Shown: one piece after another, positions 9,742 to 20,586 of the stretch
How positions within the stretch are numbered: position 1 is the first letter of the stretch
Layout: every line of letters starts with the position of its first letter
NCBI GenBank assembly: GCA_951799425.1
Contig: OX637407.1
Location: 24,419,191-24,483,190 of the forward strand
Direction: 5' to 3'
From: Ilex aquifolium
Taxonomy: Eukaryota > Streptophyta > Magnoliopsida > Aquifoliales > Aquifoliaceae
Length of the DNA: 64,000 nucleotides
Program-made: the position numbers and the translations under genes
Notes under the pieces: model-generated
Database searches by the model: none
What the model saw: the letters and a program-made list of their open reading frames with translations, nothing else
What the model was told of the DNA's origin: nothing

Positions 9742-11642
9742 GACAAAAAAGGAGAAGCTTCGCGCCGGATAGACAGAAAGCTATAAACGAGGAGGTAGCC
9801 AAATTATCACGCGCCAAAGCCATCAGAGAGGTCGATTACCCAACCTGGTTAGCCAACGTCGTCCTGGTAAAGAAGGTAAATGGCAAGTGGCGACTCTGTA
9901 TCGACTTTACCGACCTCAATCGAGCATGTCCAAAGGATAGTTTCCAGCTACCTCGAATCGACCTCATAGTCGACGCGACAGCCGGCCATGAGCTTCTGAG
10001 CTTTATGGATGCTTTCTCAGGATATAACCAGATCCGGATGGACCCAAACGACCAAGAGAAGACCTCGTTCGTCACAGAACAAGGGATCTTTTGCTACCAA
10101 GTAATGCCATTCGGACTGAAGAACGCTGGGGCCACCTACCAGAGGTTGGTCAACAGGATGTTCAGAGAAAAGCTAGGCTCGACCATGGAAGTATATATAG
10201 ATGATATGCTCGTGAAGTCACTCAAGGCCGAGACCCATATTCAACACCTCAGGGAGTCTTTTGAAATCATGAGGAAATACCGAATGAAGCTGAACCCCGC
10301 AAAATGCGCCTTCGGAGTATCAACTGGAAAATTCCTGGGCTTCATAGTCAACAACCGAGGCATTGAGGCGAACCCGGAGAAGGTCAGAGCAGTCCTCGAA
10401 ATGAAGCCCCCCACTACCACAAGAGAAATCCAACGCCTGACCGGAAGAATAGCGGCGCTCAACCGATTTGTATCGCGCTCCAGTGATAAGTGTCAGCCAT
10501 TCTTCAAAGTCCTCAAGGCAGCCTTTCAGTGGGATGAAAAATGCGAAGAGGCTTTCCAAGCCCTGAAGGTCTGCCTGGCATCCACACCCGTACTAGTAAA
10601 CCCTCAAGAAGGAGAAGTGCTGACCCTTTACCTCGCGGTATCAGATTTCTCGGTCAGCGCAGCGCTGGTCAGAGACAAGGATCGGGTCCAGCTACCTGTC
10701 TATTTTTGCAGTAAAGCCCTCCGAGGCGCCGAAGAGAGATACCCGAAGATGGAGAAGCTCGTGCTGGCCCTGTTAGTCGCCGTTCGGAGGTTGAGACCAT
10801 ATTTTCAAGCCCACACCATCGAAGTCCCAACGGACCAGCCAATGAGGCAGGTCCTGTATAAACCAGAAGCCTCGGGAAGGTTGATAAAGTGGGCGATGGA
10901 GCTTAGCGAATTTGATATCAAGTTCAAACCCAGGACCACCATCAAGGGACAGATCCTGACAGATTTTCTCGCCGAGTTTACCTCTCCACCCGAGGAAAAC
11001 GAAGAAAGCCAATACTGTGTCCCCGACGTTCCGACCTGGAAATTATACGTAGATGGGGCTTCAAATGCCTAGGGGAGCGGAGCCGGGCTCATCCTAACGT
11101 CACAAGAAGGGTATGATTTGGAGTATGCCTTGAGATTTGAATTTCAAGCATCCAACAACGAAGCCGAGTATGAAGCCCTTATAGCCGGTCTGAACCTGGC
11201 CCTTTCAATGGAAGCTCAGCAGATCGTGGTGTACAGCGACTCGCAGCTGGTGGTCAGGCAAGTCGAAGAAGAATATGCCGCTAGGGACGAAAAGATGGCG
11301 CTATACCTGACGGAAGTGCAAAGACTACTGAGGAAGTTCGTATCGGCCGAGCTAGTCCAAGTCCCCCGAGAAGCCAATCATCGGGCCGACGCCCTTGCCA
11401 AGCTGGCTACCACTAGCAGCCAAGACTTACCGGGGCAAACGCCTGTTGAAGTCCTAGCATGGCCCAGCATACAACCTAACGACGAGCTAGCCGCAGATGC
11501 TCAGGCTATGACAATTGAAGAGGATGCTTCATGGATGGACCCCCATCATATCCTTCTTACAGGACGGAGTACTCCCAGACGACCCAAAGAACGCCTCCAA
11601 GCTAAGAGCCAGAGCGGCAAGGTTCACACTGATCCAAGGTAA
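9738..11642 (+). pseudogene. pol: Reverse transcriptase, RNase H and second RNase H
   Basis: RT blocks in order: LCIDFTDLNRACPKDSF near 9895, FMDAFSGYNQI near 10002, VMPFGLKNAGATYQR near 10104 and the catalytic YIDDM near 10195. A connection/RNase H region follows (YFCSKAL, YPKMEKLVLAL). A second RNase H begins YVDGAS near 11047, with NNEAEYEAL near 11155, VYSDSQLVV near 11230 and ANHRADALAKLA near 11372. This duplicated, archaeal-type RNase H is a hallmark of Tat elements. A TAG at 11070-11072 breaks its first strand. A one-base shift in the C run at 11540-11544 throws the frame out just before the integrase. The RT catalytic residues themselves are intact. Confidence 0.9.
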
Positions 11643-12768
11643 CCTGTACAAAAGAGGTTTTTCTTTTCCCTTAATGAAATGCGTGACAGGAACGGAAGTA
11701 GATTACATCCTAAGAGAAATCCACGAAGGCATGTGCGGCAACCACATTGGTGCGAATACATTAGCTAGCAAGGCCTTACGGCAAGGTTACTTCTGGCCAA
11801 CCATGTCCAAAGACGCCAAAGAGATAGTGAAGAGATGCCAAGCGTGTCAGGTTCACGGGAACTTGCCACACTGCCCACCTGAACTCCTCACCCCAGTGGT
11901 CAGCCCTTGGCCTTTTCAACAGTGGGGGTTGGACATCTTAGGACCCCTACCAATAAGAGTTGGACAGTGCAAATTCGTCGTGGTCGCAGTAGATTACTTC
12001 ACCAAGTGGGCTGAAGCCGAACCCCTGGCAAAGATCACATCACATAAAGTTAAGAATTTCGTTTGGAAGTCTATAATTTGCCGCTTAGGCGTCCCCAGAG
12101 CAGTGGTCTCCGACAACGGGAAGCAGTTTGACAATCCGATGTTCACAAATTTCTGTAACGAATTGGGAATCAAAAACTTCTTCTCGGCACCCGCCCACCC
12201 GCAGTCTAATGGGCAAGCCGAGGTGACCATCCGAACTATCAAACTGGCGCTAAAGACCAGGCTGGAGGCGTCTAAATCCCAATGGGTAGACTACCTCCCC
12301 GCAGTGTTATGGGCATACCGAACAACTACTCGAACTGCGACTGGGGAAACCCCTTTCAGCCTAGCATACGGGACAGAGGCCATGGCTCCCGTTGAGATAG
12401 GCGTATCCTCCGCAAGAGCCGAGCTTTTCAATCCAACACAGAACGAAAGGTCCCTGCTGGTAAACCTCGACCTCCTGGACGAGAAGAGAGACGAGGCCCT
12501 GCAACGAATCTCCTCCTACCAAAGAAGTACAACAAGATACTATAACAAGCGAGTAAGAATGAGGGGTTTTAATCCAGGCGATCTAGTGTTGAAAAAATTG
12601 CTTCCAGCCAGGAAGGACCCGGCCCCTGGCAAATTGGGACCAAACTGGGAAGGACCGTACGTGATTAAAGGGATTGTCCGACCTGGAAACTACGAGCTGC
12701 AAACGGAGGAAGGCAGAGACCTACAACACTCATGGAACGCAGACCACTTGAAGCGGTACTACCAATAG
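11545..12768 (+). pseudogene. pol: Retrotransposon integrase (IN)
   Basis: N-terminal zinc finger of HHCC type near 11720-11855 (HEGMCGNHIG ... CQACQ). The DDE core follows: Asp in GLDILGPLP near 11928, Asp in VSDNGKQF near 12108, and Glu in SNGQAEVTIR near 12217. The C-terminal part contains GDLVLKK and a GPY-type motif (WEGPYVIKGI), ending WNADHLKRYYQ at 12768. The domain is open throughout and retains the catalytic triad, but it is out of frame with the upstream pol because of the shift at 11540-11544. Integrase inserts the cDNA and makes the 5-bp target duplication. Confidence 0.9.
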
Positions 12769-12849
12769 AGTTTCTCGCGATGAGTGGAGGGTTATTGTAA
12801 AAAGACCAGATTTTATCAATGAAAGTTGCAAAAGTTTCCGAAAAGTTCG

Positions 12850-13335
12850 CTCTATACAGAACCAGCAAGGCTTTTCAACCTAAGAGCTCGGAAGCTCAAG
12901 AACTCGTAAGCTCAGATCCAGCAAGACTTTTCAGCCTAAGAGCTCGTAAGCTCAGGATCAGCAAGACTTTTCAGCCTAAAGAGCTCGTAAGCTCAGGATC
13001 AACAAGGTTTTTCAGTCTAAGAGCTCGTAAGCTCAAGAGCTCGTAAGCTCAGGATCAGCAAGGCTTTTCAGCCTAAAGAGCTCGTAAGCTCAGGATCAGC
13101 AAGACTTTTCAGCCTAAAGAGCTCGTAAGCTCAGATCCAGCAAGGCTTTTCAGCCTAAGAGCTCGTAAGCTCAGATCCAGCAAGGTTTTTCAGCCTAAGA
13201 GCTCGTAAGCTGAAGAGCTCGTAAGCTCAGCATCAGCAAAAACTCTTCAGTCTAAGAGTTCGTAAACTCAAGAACTTGTAAGTTCAGGAGCTCGTGAGCT
13301 CAGAACCAGCAAGGCTCTTTCAGCCTAAGACTTTG
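12850..13335 (+). repeat. Minisatellite downstream of pol
   Basis: About ten head-to-tail units of roughly 41-44 bp built on ctcaggatcagcaag-cttttcagcctaa-gagctcgtaag, with small indels between units. Tandem repeats in this untranslated region are known in Tat-lineage elements and can seed genomic satellites. It is not a CRISPR array: there are no unique spacers. Confidence 0.9.
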
Positions 13336-13505
13336 CCGCCTGAAAGCAAGCAAGCTTGGCAGCCTTTCAGCTCAACACAGCTAGGATTTCGTGTGCGAAA
13401 GATAATTACATTTACGACAAAAGGAAAGATTGAGAATTCATTGCAGTAAAGACAAAAAGACATCACAAAAAGTCCACTGGGCACATACACCAGGACAAAG
13501 AACAG

Positions 13506-14563
13506 TCATTCAACTTGAAGACGAGAATTCTCCTCCCTCAATGCATCCCTTTCAGACTCGACTTCATTAATCCTCCTCAAAAGAGCCTCCACCACAACAT
13601 CTTGAGAATGAAGCGGCTGGGATTCTGAGCCGTTCCTTGGCCTCTTTCTGCTAGGAAGGGTTTTGTCAGGATCGGAGCAAGAGGTGGGCTCATCAGACTC
13701 GAGCTCGGAAGTGTCATTCTCAGGGAAGGAGGAAGGAGCATACAAAACCCGGCTCGAACATCCCCCTATGTTAAAGTCAGCCAAGTTCCGAGGGGTAAAG
13801 AGGTCGGAAAAACAGATCGGCACGACCTTCTCCACTAGGCTAATCTCCAGCTCCTCGCGGGGGGTAAGGCTAGGGCGGCCTACGACATAGGCAATGTGAG
13901 TTCAACATAAGGAAAAATAGTTCAAATAGAAACAGGAAAAATTTTCATATGCATACCTCGATCTCGAAAACTCCTCCAAGTGCGGGGAACCCAGACACGA
14001 TAGTTCTCCGTCACCAAAGACTCCCACGAGTCCCCAGAAACAAAGAAGAAGCGTTGAGTCCAGCCTTCGCGGGAGTCAGGGAGGCCAGGGATCAGGAGAG
14101 GCTGACGATATGGTCTCCAGGAGAAAGTACTAAAAATACGGGGGAAATCGAATGACAGCCCAAAGAAGTAAAGAAATTGCCCCATAGTGGGGAAGTCGTC
14201 GAAACCTTGTAGGCGCCAGAAAATGAAGAAGCTCACCAAAGCGGCCCAACCCTGTGGAGAAAGACGAGAAGGGCATAACCCATAATAGGAAAGGACCCAG
14301 GCAAAGTCCTGGTGTATCGGAAAATGAAGGCCCATTTCAAAAGCGCCCTCAAAGAACGAAACTTCCTGACGAGAGGAAAGATTGCTGGGCTTATCCAGTG
14401 TGGGGGACCTGATTGCAAGGTCCTCGGGGAAGTCATATCGCTTGCCTATTTCCTCCACATCTGCAGCGCAAAGCAAAGAAGGGAGGAAAAATAGGGAATA
14501 CCAGGACCCACCCAGAGCCTCTCGAGCCCGCAGTTTGAAGAATGGAGAAGAAGAAGGAGCCAT
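13506..14563 (-). CDS. Antisense gene C of the retrotransposon (326 aa predicted)
   Basis: Two exons on the strand opposite to gag-pol: 14563-13957 and 13879-13506. The 77-bp intron has donor GAG|GTATGC and acceptor GTCGTAG|GCC, and the join keeps the frame (phase 1). It is open throughout, unlike genes A and B. It has the same two blocks as its paralogues: FFEGAFEMGLHFPIHQDFAW with a following LSPQGWAALV, and GWTQRFFFVSGDSWE. The C-terminal end has a short Leu/Glu-rich helix (INEVESERDALREENSRL) but lacks the long coiled coil of A and B. The blocks resemble the plant 'putative gypsy type transposon' domain (Pfam PF04195, from memory). Function unknown. No strong TATA box was found, only tatttatt near 14640. 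Confidence 0.65.
13880..13956 (-). other. Predicted intron of antisense gene C
   Basis: GT...AG on the minus strand, 77 bp. It lies at the same place relative to the FFFVSGDSWE block as the first introns of genes A (74 bp) and B (71 bp). Phase 1 is kept in all three, which is strong internal evidence for real splicing. Confidence 0.65.
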
Positions 14564-15097
14564 GAATCGACAAAGACAATAAGGATTGGAGAATAAGATG
14601 CAAAGGAACTACCAAGAGTGAAAGGAGTCTCAGGCATCGGGGAATAAATAGACATGCAACGAAATGACTTTTGGTCTACCGCAGTCATGGCAGCATTAAT
14701 AATAACGGCGCGAGGTAGGTGGAAGTTCACTTAACCGTTTCCTATATTTTGCAAATACGAACAGGCACACAGGATAAAAAAAGAAAGAAGAGAGACACCT
14801 AAACCAAGCAAAAGACGCTCGGGCCACACAACACAGACAGAACAGCAAATCCAAGTAAGGAAGCCCAGATCTCAGGCAATGATACCACTCCAAACAGGCC
14901 AAGGCCTCTTCGGAGTAGGGGGCAAGGGAATATAACACCAGCAACCAACAAGTACACCACCACGGAAAGAAGCAAAAAATTTTCATTACCAAAAGGGAAA
15001 GTTTCATTACAAGAATATGTCTACGTATGCCAACAACAAAGAAAATAATAAAAACAAACAGCGAGAAAAGAGAAGTCAGCAGTAAAAATCCAGACAT

Positions 15098-17046
15098 TCA
15101 AGGTTGATTTGAAGGAGGAGGAGTAGCATCAAGAGCACTACCACTGGAAGAAGCATCAAACCTCGGTCGAAATTGCTCAAGGTCCAAGTCGGGGAACCTC
15201 TCAATCGCCTGGTCAACAAAATTAAAGAACCCGTCAACGAAAGCCTTGGCTGCCTCCAGCCTAGCCTCCTCAATATCCTTCCGCTGATCCTCTACCAGCC
15301 GACGCTCAGCAGCTAAAGAGTTATTCAGCTCAGAAATAGCAGCCTGGGACTATTTCAGCTGATCCTCCAGCAAAGAGCGGGTAACAACAACATTTAGCAG
15401 GTCCTCCTTCTGGGCCTCACGCTCTCATCTCAAACGAGCCAACTCATCCCTGAGGGAGACCTCAGCTGAGGTACTGGCAATCAGTTGTCTGAAGGTCTGA
15501 GCCCGCTGCTCAAGGACCTGCTCCAACTCTCTCTCAGTAGCCAAGCCCCAGCTCAAGAGCTCGGTGCCGCGCTGACGAGCTTCAAGGACCTCAGCGCCCC
15601 TCCTCTGGACATCGCTCCTCAACATAAAAATTTCCCTCCCAAGAGCGCAGACATGAGTCGCCAACTGAAAACGTAAAGGACGTTATAAGATACCAAGAAG
15701 GTAGAAACAAAGGGGAAAGCATCAAAACGTACCTCGAGGAGGGCATGAAGCGCGTCACGGCTTCGAACTTGAAAAAAGAGATCCACAGAGCGGCGCAGGT
15801 CAGCTCGGGGAATCAACTCCATCAGGGCACTACTGCTCAAACTCACGTCCCGGAGTAGACCGGCCTCAGGGTCGGTAATAGAGGTCTGAGGGGCACGAGG
15901 CGAGCTTTGACCAGCTGCAGTAATTAAAGAAGTGCCTCGCCGAACCGGCCCTCCTACGGGGTCAATCACCACAGTACCCGCAGTGGCCTCACTAGCAACC
16001 AGCTCTGATCGCGACCTCGGGGCCTCGGGTGCAGAAGCAGGGACCTCGGCTGCAGAAGCAGGGACCTCGGCAACAGGAACGAGAACCTCGCCAGAAGAAC
16101 CGCTCTCTCCCAACCTCGTCCTCTTTGCCGGAGGTCCTAGGGTCCTATCCCGTCTCCTTTCATCCACACGCTCTATGATCATATGGCGATGAGTCACCAG
16201 GTAAGAAGGGACTACACAAACAAAGTCAAAGACTTAGCAAGGTTTCGAGCAAAGGAATAGAAAAATAAAAAAACATCAATTACGCACGGTCGCCTGACGC
16301 CGAGGAAATCCCGGGATGCATTAGCTCAATGTAAGAAAAAGGGAGACGATCCCGCGCTTGGTTGACCCGAGCTGACTCCGCAGCAATAAGGGGCGGGAAC
16401 TCTCCTGCAGCAGGAACAAGCAATGCCATTAGTACGAAAAAACAAGCATCAACAAGCACGAAGGCAGGAACTTACCTAGATTTTTGCGACGACCCCAGGC
16501 AGTAGGAACTCTGGCAGACCCCGGGAATTGGGAACCAAACTCCCATCCATCTCCAGAAACAAAAAAGTATCTCCTTCTCCACCCTTCAGGGCTCGGCGGG
16601 AGATCCCGGATGGGAATTTCTCCCCCTCGCCTAGGGACAAAATGGTAGAACTCGGATATTTCCTCAGGGCGGGAAAAATGAAGAAACTCCGTCAAGTTAG
16701 CCCTGGCCTGAGGGAACAACCTCCCCCACGCAGCGGTAAAGACCAGTAATACCGCCCAACCAGATGGAAGGAGCATGGCGGGGCAGAAATCGAAGAAATG
16801 AAGGACTTGTCGTATCAACCCAGGAAGGGGAAACCGAAGCCTTAATAAGAAGGGGGCCTCGAAGAAACAAGCTTCATCACTTACCAGGCTATGAAACCTG
16901 CGCAAGCCAGCAGGGCGCACGACAACACTTGGGGGGAACTCGAAGCGCCTAGCAAGGAGCTGGGCCTCGTCCTCGTTAACCTCACTAACTTCTGCATTTC
17001 CAAAAATTCACTCCATAACGTCAAATGGAGAAGAGGAAGTCGACAT
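15098..17046 (-). pseudogene. Antisense gene B of the retrotransposon, interrupted
   Basis: Four exons predicted on the minus strand: 17046-16476, 16404-16288, 16211-15733 and 15664-15098, with introns of 71, 76 and 68 bp. Every junction keeps the frame; donors include CTAG|GTAAGT and GAG|GTACGT. The intended length is about 577 codons. The domain block (FFEAPFLLRLRFPLPGLIRQ, then GWRRRYFFVSGDGWEF) is in exon 1. Exon 3 is Ala/Pro/Ser-rich with ASAAEVPASA-like repeats, and exon 4 is a long Gln/Glu/Leu coiled coil ending FFNFVDQAIERFPDLDLEQF. In-frame stops are TGA at 17008-17010, TGA at 15425-15427 and TAG at 15350-15352, all explainable by C-to-T or G-to-A decay. A TATAAATA box lies 118 bp before the ATG. 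Confidence 0.65.
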
Positions 17047-17163
17047 GAATGCAGAGATCAAATAGGGTTTCTTAGGAGCAATGGGGAAAGGATAAGTGTG
17101 TCACACCAGAAAGAAGAAAACTCCTTTTATGCTCAGTAGAGAGTAATCATCCCTCGGAAGGCC

Positions 17164-17171
17164 TATTTATA
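17164..17171 (-). promoter_or_regulatory. TATA box for antisense gene B
   Basis: On the minus strand the sequence reads gcgcctataaataggc, a TATAAATA core 118 bp upstream of the gene B start codon at 17046. This spacing allows a transcription start and a short leader. It suggests that the antisense gene has its own promoter and does not rely on read-through. Confidence 0.55.
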
Positions 17172-17666
17172 GGCGCTACAAGACAAGCCTTGTCACTGTC
17201 GCCGGAAGCAGTTAATGCACGTCCCTCGCAATTAATGAGGGAGACACGTGGCATCATGGGGGGTTCTTGGGCGCCACGATCGAGGGATCGCTAACCCCAC
17301 TGACGACGCACGTTCTCAAACGAACGAAACCGTCGGACCTACAGTACAAGAAAAGTAACCAGAGAAGACCAAAACATCCCTAGGGAATCTAAACGACCCA
17401 AGGAAGGAAACGTGAAAGTCAGCTCGACTCAGATCAGCTCGGCTAGAAGTAAAAATGCGAAAAGTCAGCCTAACTCGTCTACGGCCACTGGTTGAACACC
17501 ACATGAAGTAGCGAAACGAGCCCCAAAGACCAGACTATGAAGTTTATGATAAAACAAAAAAAAAAGGTGGAGAAAACCACAAATATTCTCATTTCAGTAT
17601 CTGAGGAAGTTACAGCGAAGCATTACAAGCAAAGCAATTAGAAAAACTGCAAGGAAAATCAAAACA

Positions 17667-19897
17667 TCAACAATCTTGGTCCCCACCTGCTCCCTCGCAA
17701 CCAGCCCCTGCCGACGCCCCTGGCACCTCCGCTGCTACCACCACAGGACCAGACGCCTTCTCAAAACCAGGCGTCCCGCCCTCGCCGGGATCAGGAATTT
17801 CGGCCTCCTCAGCCGCCACCATCGCCTTCTTGAAGCCAAGCATAGGTCCGAAGGGATCCAAGTCAAGGTCGGGATAGGCCTCCTCGAGTTGATCCTGAAG
17901 GTTTAGAAAACCCTTCACAAAGGCAGATGCGCTCTCTATCTCATGCTGCGAAATACGAGCCTGCGAAGATGACAACTCGGAATCCTTAGCCGACAAATCA
18001 GCATCTTTGGCCCTGAGCTCCGAATCCTTGACTATCAGGTCGGCCTCTGTGGCTTTGAGCTTGGCATATTTTGAGTCCATGAGCTTGGCAAAATCCTGAA
18101 GGTGGGTATCCATTTCGTCATTAATCCTCTTTAGCTCGATGGCCTCCGAAGACAGAATCTTCACCTTCTCCTCGGCGGCCTCCTTGGTCACTAACATGGC
18201 GTCCATTGACTCCTTAGCCCTCGAGAGCTCTTCCTTGTGGTGAAAGCCCAACATCTTCACACAAGCAAGTGACTAAGAAAGAAAAAAGGTCAGTTTGTAC
18301 AAAAGGAACCCGCGAGAGTTTTAGCAAAAAGAAATATCGGAAAAGGAGAAGAATGAGGGTAGAAAAATACGTCTGCCATGCCCCGAATAGCGCGATCCAG
18401 CTTCCTGTCGAAAGGGACTCGCATGGCCGCCCTGGGATCAGACGTGGAGACCAGCTCAGATAAGGCGGAAACGGCGACCTCAGGGTCACGAAGAAAGCCG
18501 TCCCCTTACTCCTGGAACGAAAAGGGAACGGTCCCCACCTTCCCGCCTTCCTGAGGGGCAGGGTGAGGAGGAGTTGCCGGGGCCTCGAGTTTCAAAACTC
18601 CCCCGGTCGAAGATTTTCCCCAAGGTACCTCAATAAAGAGCGAGGGAGGAACCACATCCCCATGAGAAGAACGATCCTCTTTCTTCTGCTCAGAGGAAAC
18701 AGGTAGGGGCTCGGATACGGATGTTTCTTTGGGTAACAGCTACGAGCCTTTCACCAGTTTCCTTTTCTTCCTCGACTTCTCGGTATCCGAGAACATCGCC
18801 ATTATCAAGTCTTGTTTCATGGGGGCGGGTGGGGGAACAGAGGACGATACCGGAGCTAGAGCTTGCTCAACAGGAGGTCTGAGTTCGTAGAGGGCTAGAT
18901 TCTCGCCAGTCACCAGGTCGAAGAAAGACTGCAACCCCAAGGCCTTGGCCCTCGCAACTCTAGCCGCCTCCTCAACCCCAAGGACATGACGATAATCTGC
19001 AAACCAGAAGCTAAGTCATTGAAAGAGAAACAGCAAAAGAAAAAGATGCAGCCGAACTGAAGAGCCTTACTTATGTTCCTTGGAGCTCCCCAAAACCTGG
19101 GAATAAGAGGGACGTCCCCTGGCTCCCCTGAAAGCTCCCAGGAATCACCTCTAACAAAGAAAAACCTGGGTTTCCACCCTTTGTTGGAAGAGGGAAGCCC
19201 GATAACTAAGTTCCTCGCCTTGACCCTTTTCGCAAAGTACAGGAAACCCGCGGAATGGGAAGATTTAAGTTGAAAAAGAGAGGCAAACTCCATAATGGAA
19301 GGATGAGAGTCGTTCTCACTCTTAAACCAATGAATGAGAAACCCGATCAAGAGGCCCCAACCATTTGGTGAGAGCCGAGCAGGATAAAATGTTGTAAAAC
19401 CCTAAAACAATTCGGATGAAGGGATGAATAGGGAACCGCAAACCAGCACGGAAAGCGGATTCATAAAAACAAACCAGGGCGGGTATAGAGGAATTACACC
19501 TCTCGTGTTGCTCAGGAGAGTGTAGGAGGACGGAGTCGGGAAAATGATACTCCCGCCTCAGCTCATCTAAATCCTCATCGCTAAGACAACTGGGAGTCGC
19601 CTCTGCACAGTAAGCCAGGTCGGCTCGATCCTGACGAGCTCTCTTTCTAGTAGTTGGGGGAGGAGCCGGTTTGGACTTCCTAGTCTTTGACGGAATGAAA
19701 TAAACAGGAGGAAGGGATGAAAGGGGACGAGCTTCTTCTATAAGGGCGGACCCAGAGGCGGAAACCCCAAGGGCGGACCCAGAGGCAGCTCTATCAACAG
19801 AACTACCGCTCAGAGAACCTGAGGTACTAACCTCAACCTCCTCGCCTACCTGGTCCTCGGAATCTGATTCGGAGGAGGAAACGACGTACTTCCCCAT
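17667..19897 (-). pseudogene. Antisense gene A of the retrotransposon, interrupted
   Basis: Three exons predicted on the minus strand: 19897-19071, 18996-18371 and 18272-17667, with introns of 74 and 98 bp whose joins keep the frame. The intended length is about 685 codons. Order: Ser/acid-rich N-terminus (MGKYVVSSSESDSED), a basic stretch (TRKRARQDR), the shared block FYESAFRAGLRFPIHPFIRI, then GWKPRFFFVRGDSWEL. Exon 2 is Pro/Lys-rich, and exon 3 is a heptad-like coiled coil ending FLNLQDQLEEAYPDLDLDPF, homologous to the end of gene B. Lesions: a one-base shift in the A run at 19386-19389, TAG at 18740-18742 and TAA at 18506-18508. It resembles antisense extra genes reported from other Tat elements such as Grande. 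Function unknown. Confidence 0.65.
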
Positions 19898-20325
19898 CAA
19901 AGGTCCAGGCCGTAAATCGGGGTGGAGGGAAGGCAAATGTAAAACGCAGTCAGTTAGAAATGGAGGTCTCAGACACCAACCTCGAAAGAAAGACACCCTA
20001 AGCAAAGTAAGATGGTCCACGAAATAAGTAAGGGGGAAAAGGTTGTCGGAATGATGCCTAAAATAACTAAACCTCCATATCAAGAAGCGGAACCCAAAAC
20101 CCCACCAAGGAGGGTTGAAGGGATCCAGGTCGAGCAAGAATAAAGAAAGGAGGAAAGACGTACCTAGTCAAGGCGCTAGAGGCAGAAAAGAACCGGGAAC
20201 GCAGAAACCCTAGGTATCGCCTGAAGGTCTGAAATGGAGCGCCTCGAAAGCCAAAGGAGGTGAAGAAAACGCAAGAAGGAGATTCAAAAACACAAAGGCA
20301 ACACAGGCGAAGAGATTTCCCCCAC

Positions 20326-20332
20326 TTTTATA
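20326..20332 (-). promoter_or_regulatory. TATA box for antisense gene A
   Basis: The minus strand reads ccctgtataaaagtgggg, a good TATAAAA core about 255 bp inside the 3' LTR and 430 bp before the gene A ATG at 19897. A donor-like CTAG|GTACGT near 20161 suggests the leader could also be spliced, but I could not place an acceptor. Confidence 0.45.
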
Positions 20333-20569
20333 CAGGGCATTTAATGTCCTGAGAGGCGAGACGACAGGACGCGTCTCAGAAGCCGTACCGTTGGACTCAC
20401 CCGATGATGACATGTGTAAAAACCGTCCCATCACAGCCGGAGAATACCAAAGCGGCTCAAACCAGTGCAAGGCCGTCTGACCACGCATCCCGCCACGTAT
20501 GGAGACAATGAAGAAGTTAGATAAGACGTTTCCAAACCCCAGGTCAGAGATGATGTCATTCTCGTGACC

Positions 20570-20586
20570 AGGGGCTGGGGGGCAAC
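20570..20586 (+). other. Polypurine tract
   Basis: aggggctggggggcaac directly precedes the 3' LTR. A purine-rich tract at this position primes plus-strand DNA synthesis. Confidence 0.75.

Noticed and set aside
12850..13335. CRISPR-like regular repeat array
   Set aside because: Units are contiguous with no unique spacers, in a plant nuclear retrotransposon. It is a minisatellite.
14462..14514. Possible additional first intron of antisense gene C (TG|GTATTCC ... GCTGCAG)
   Set aside because: It would be only about 53 bp, below usual plant intron size, and the frame is open without it.
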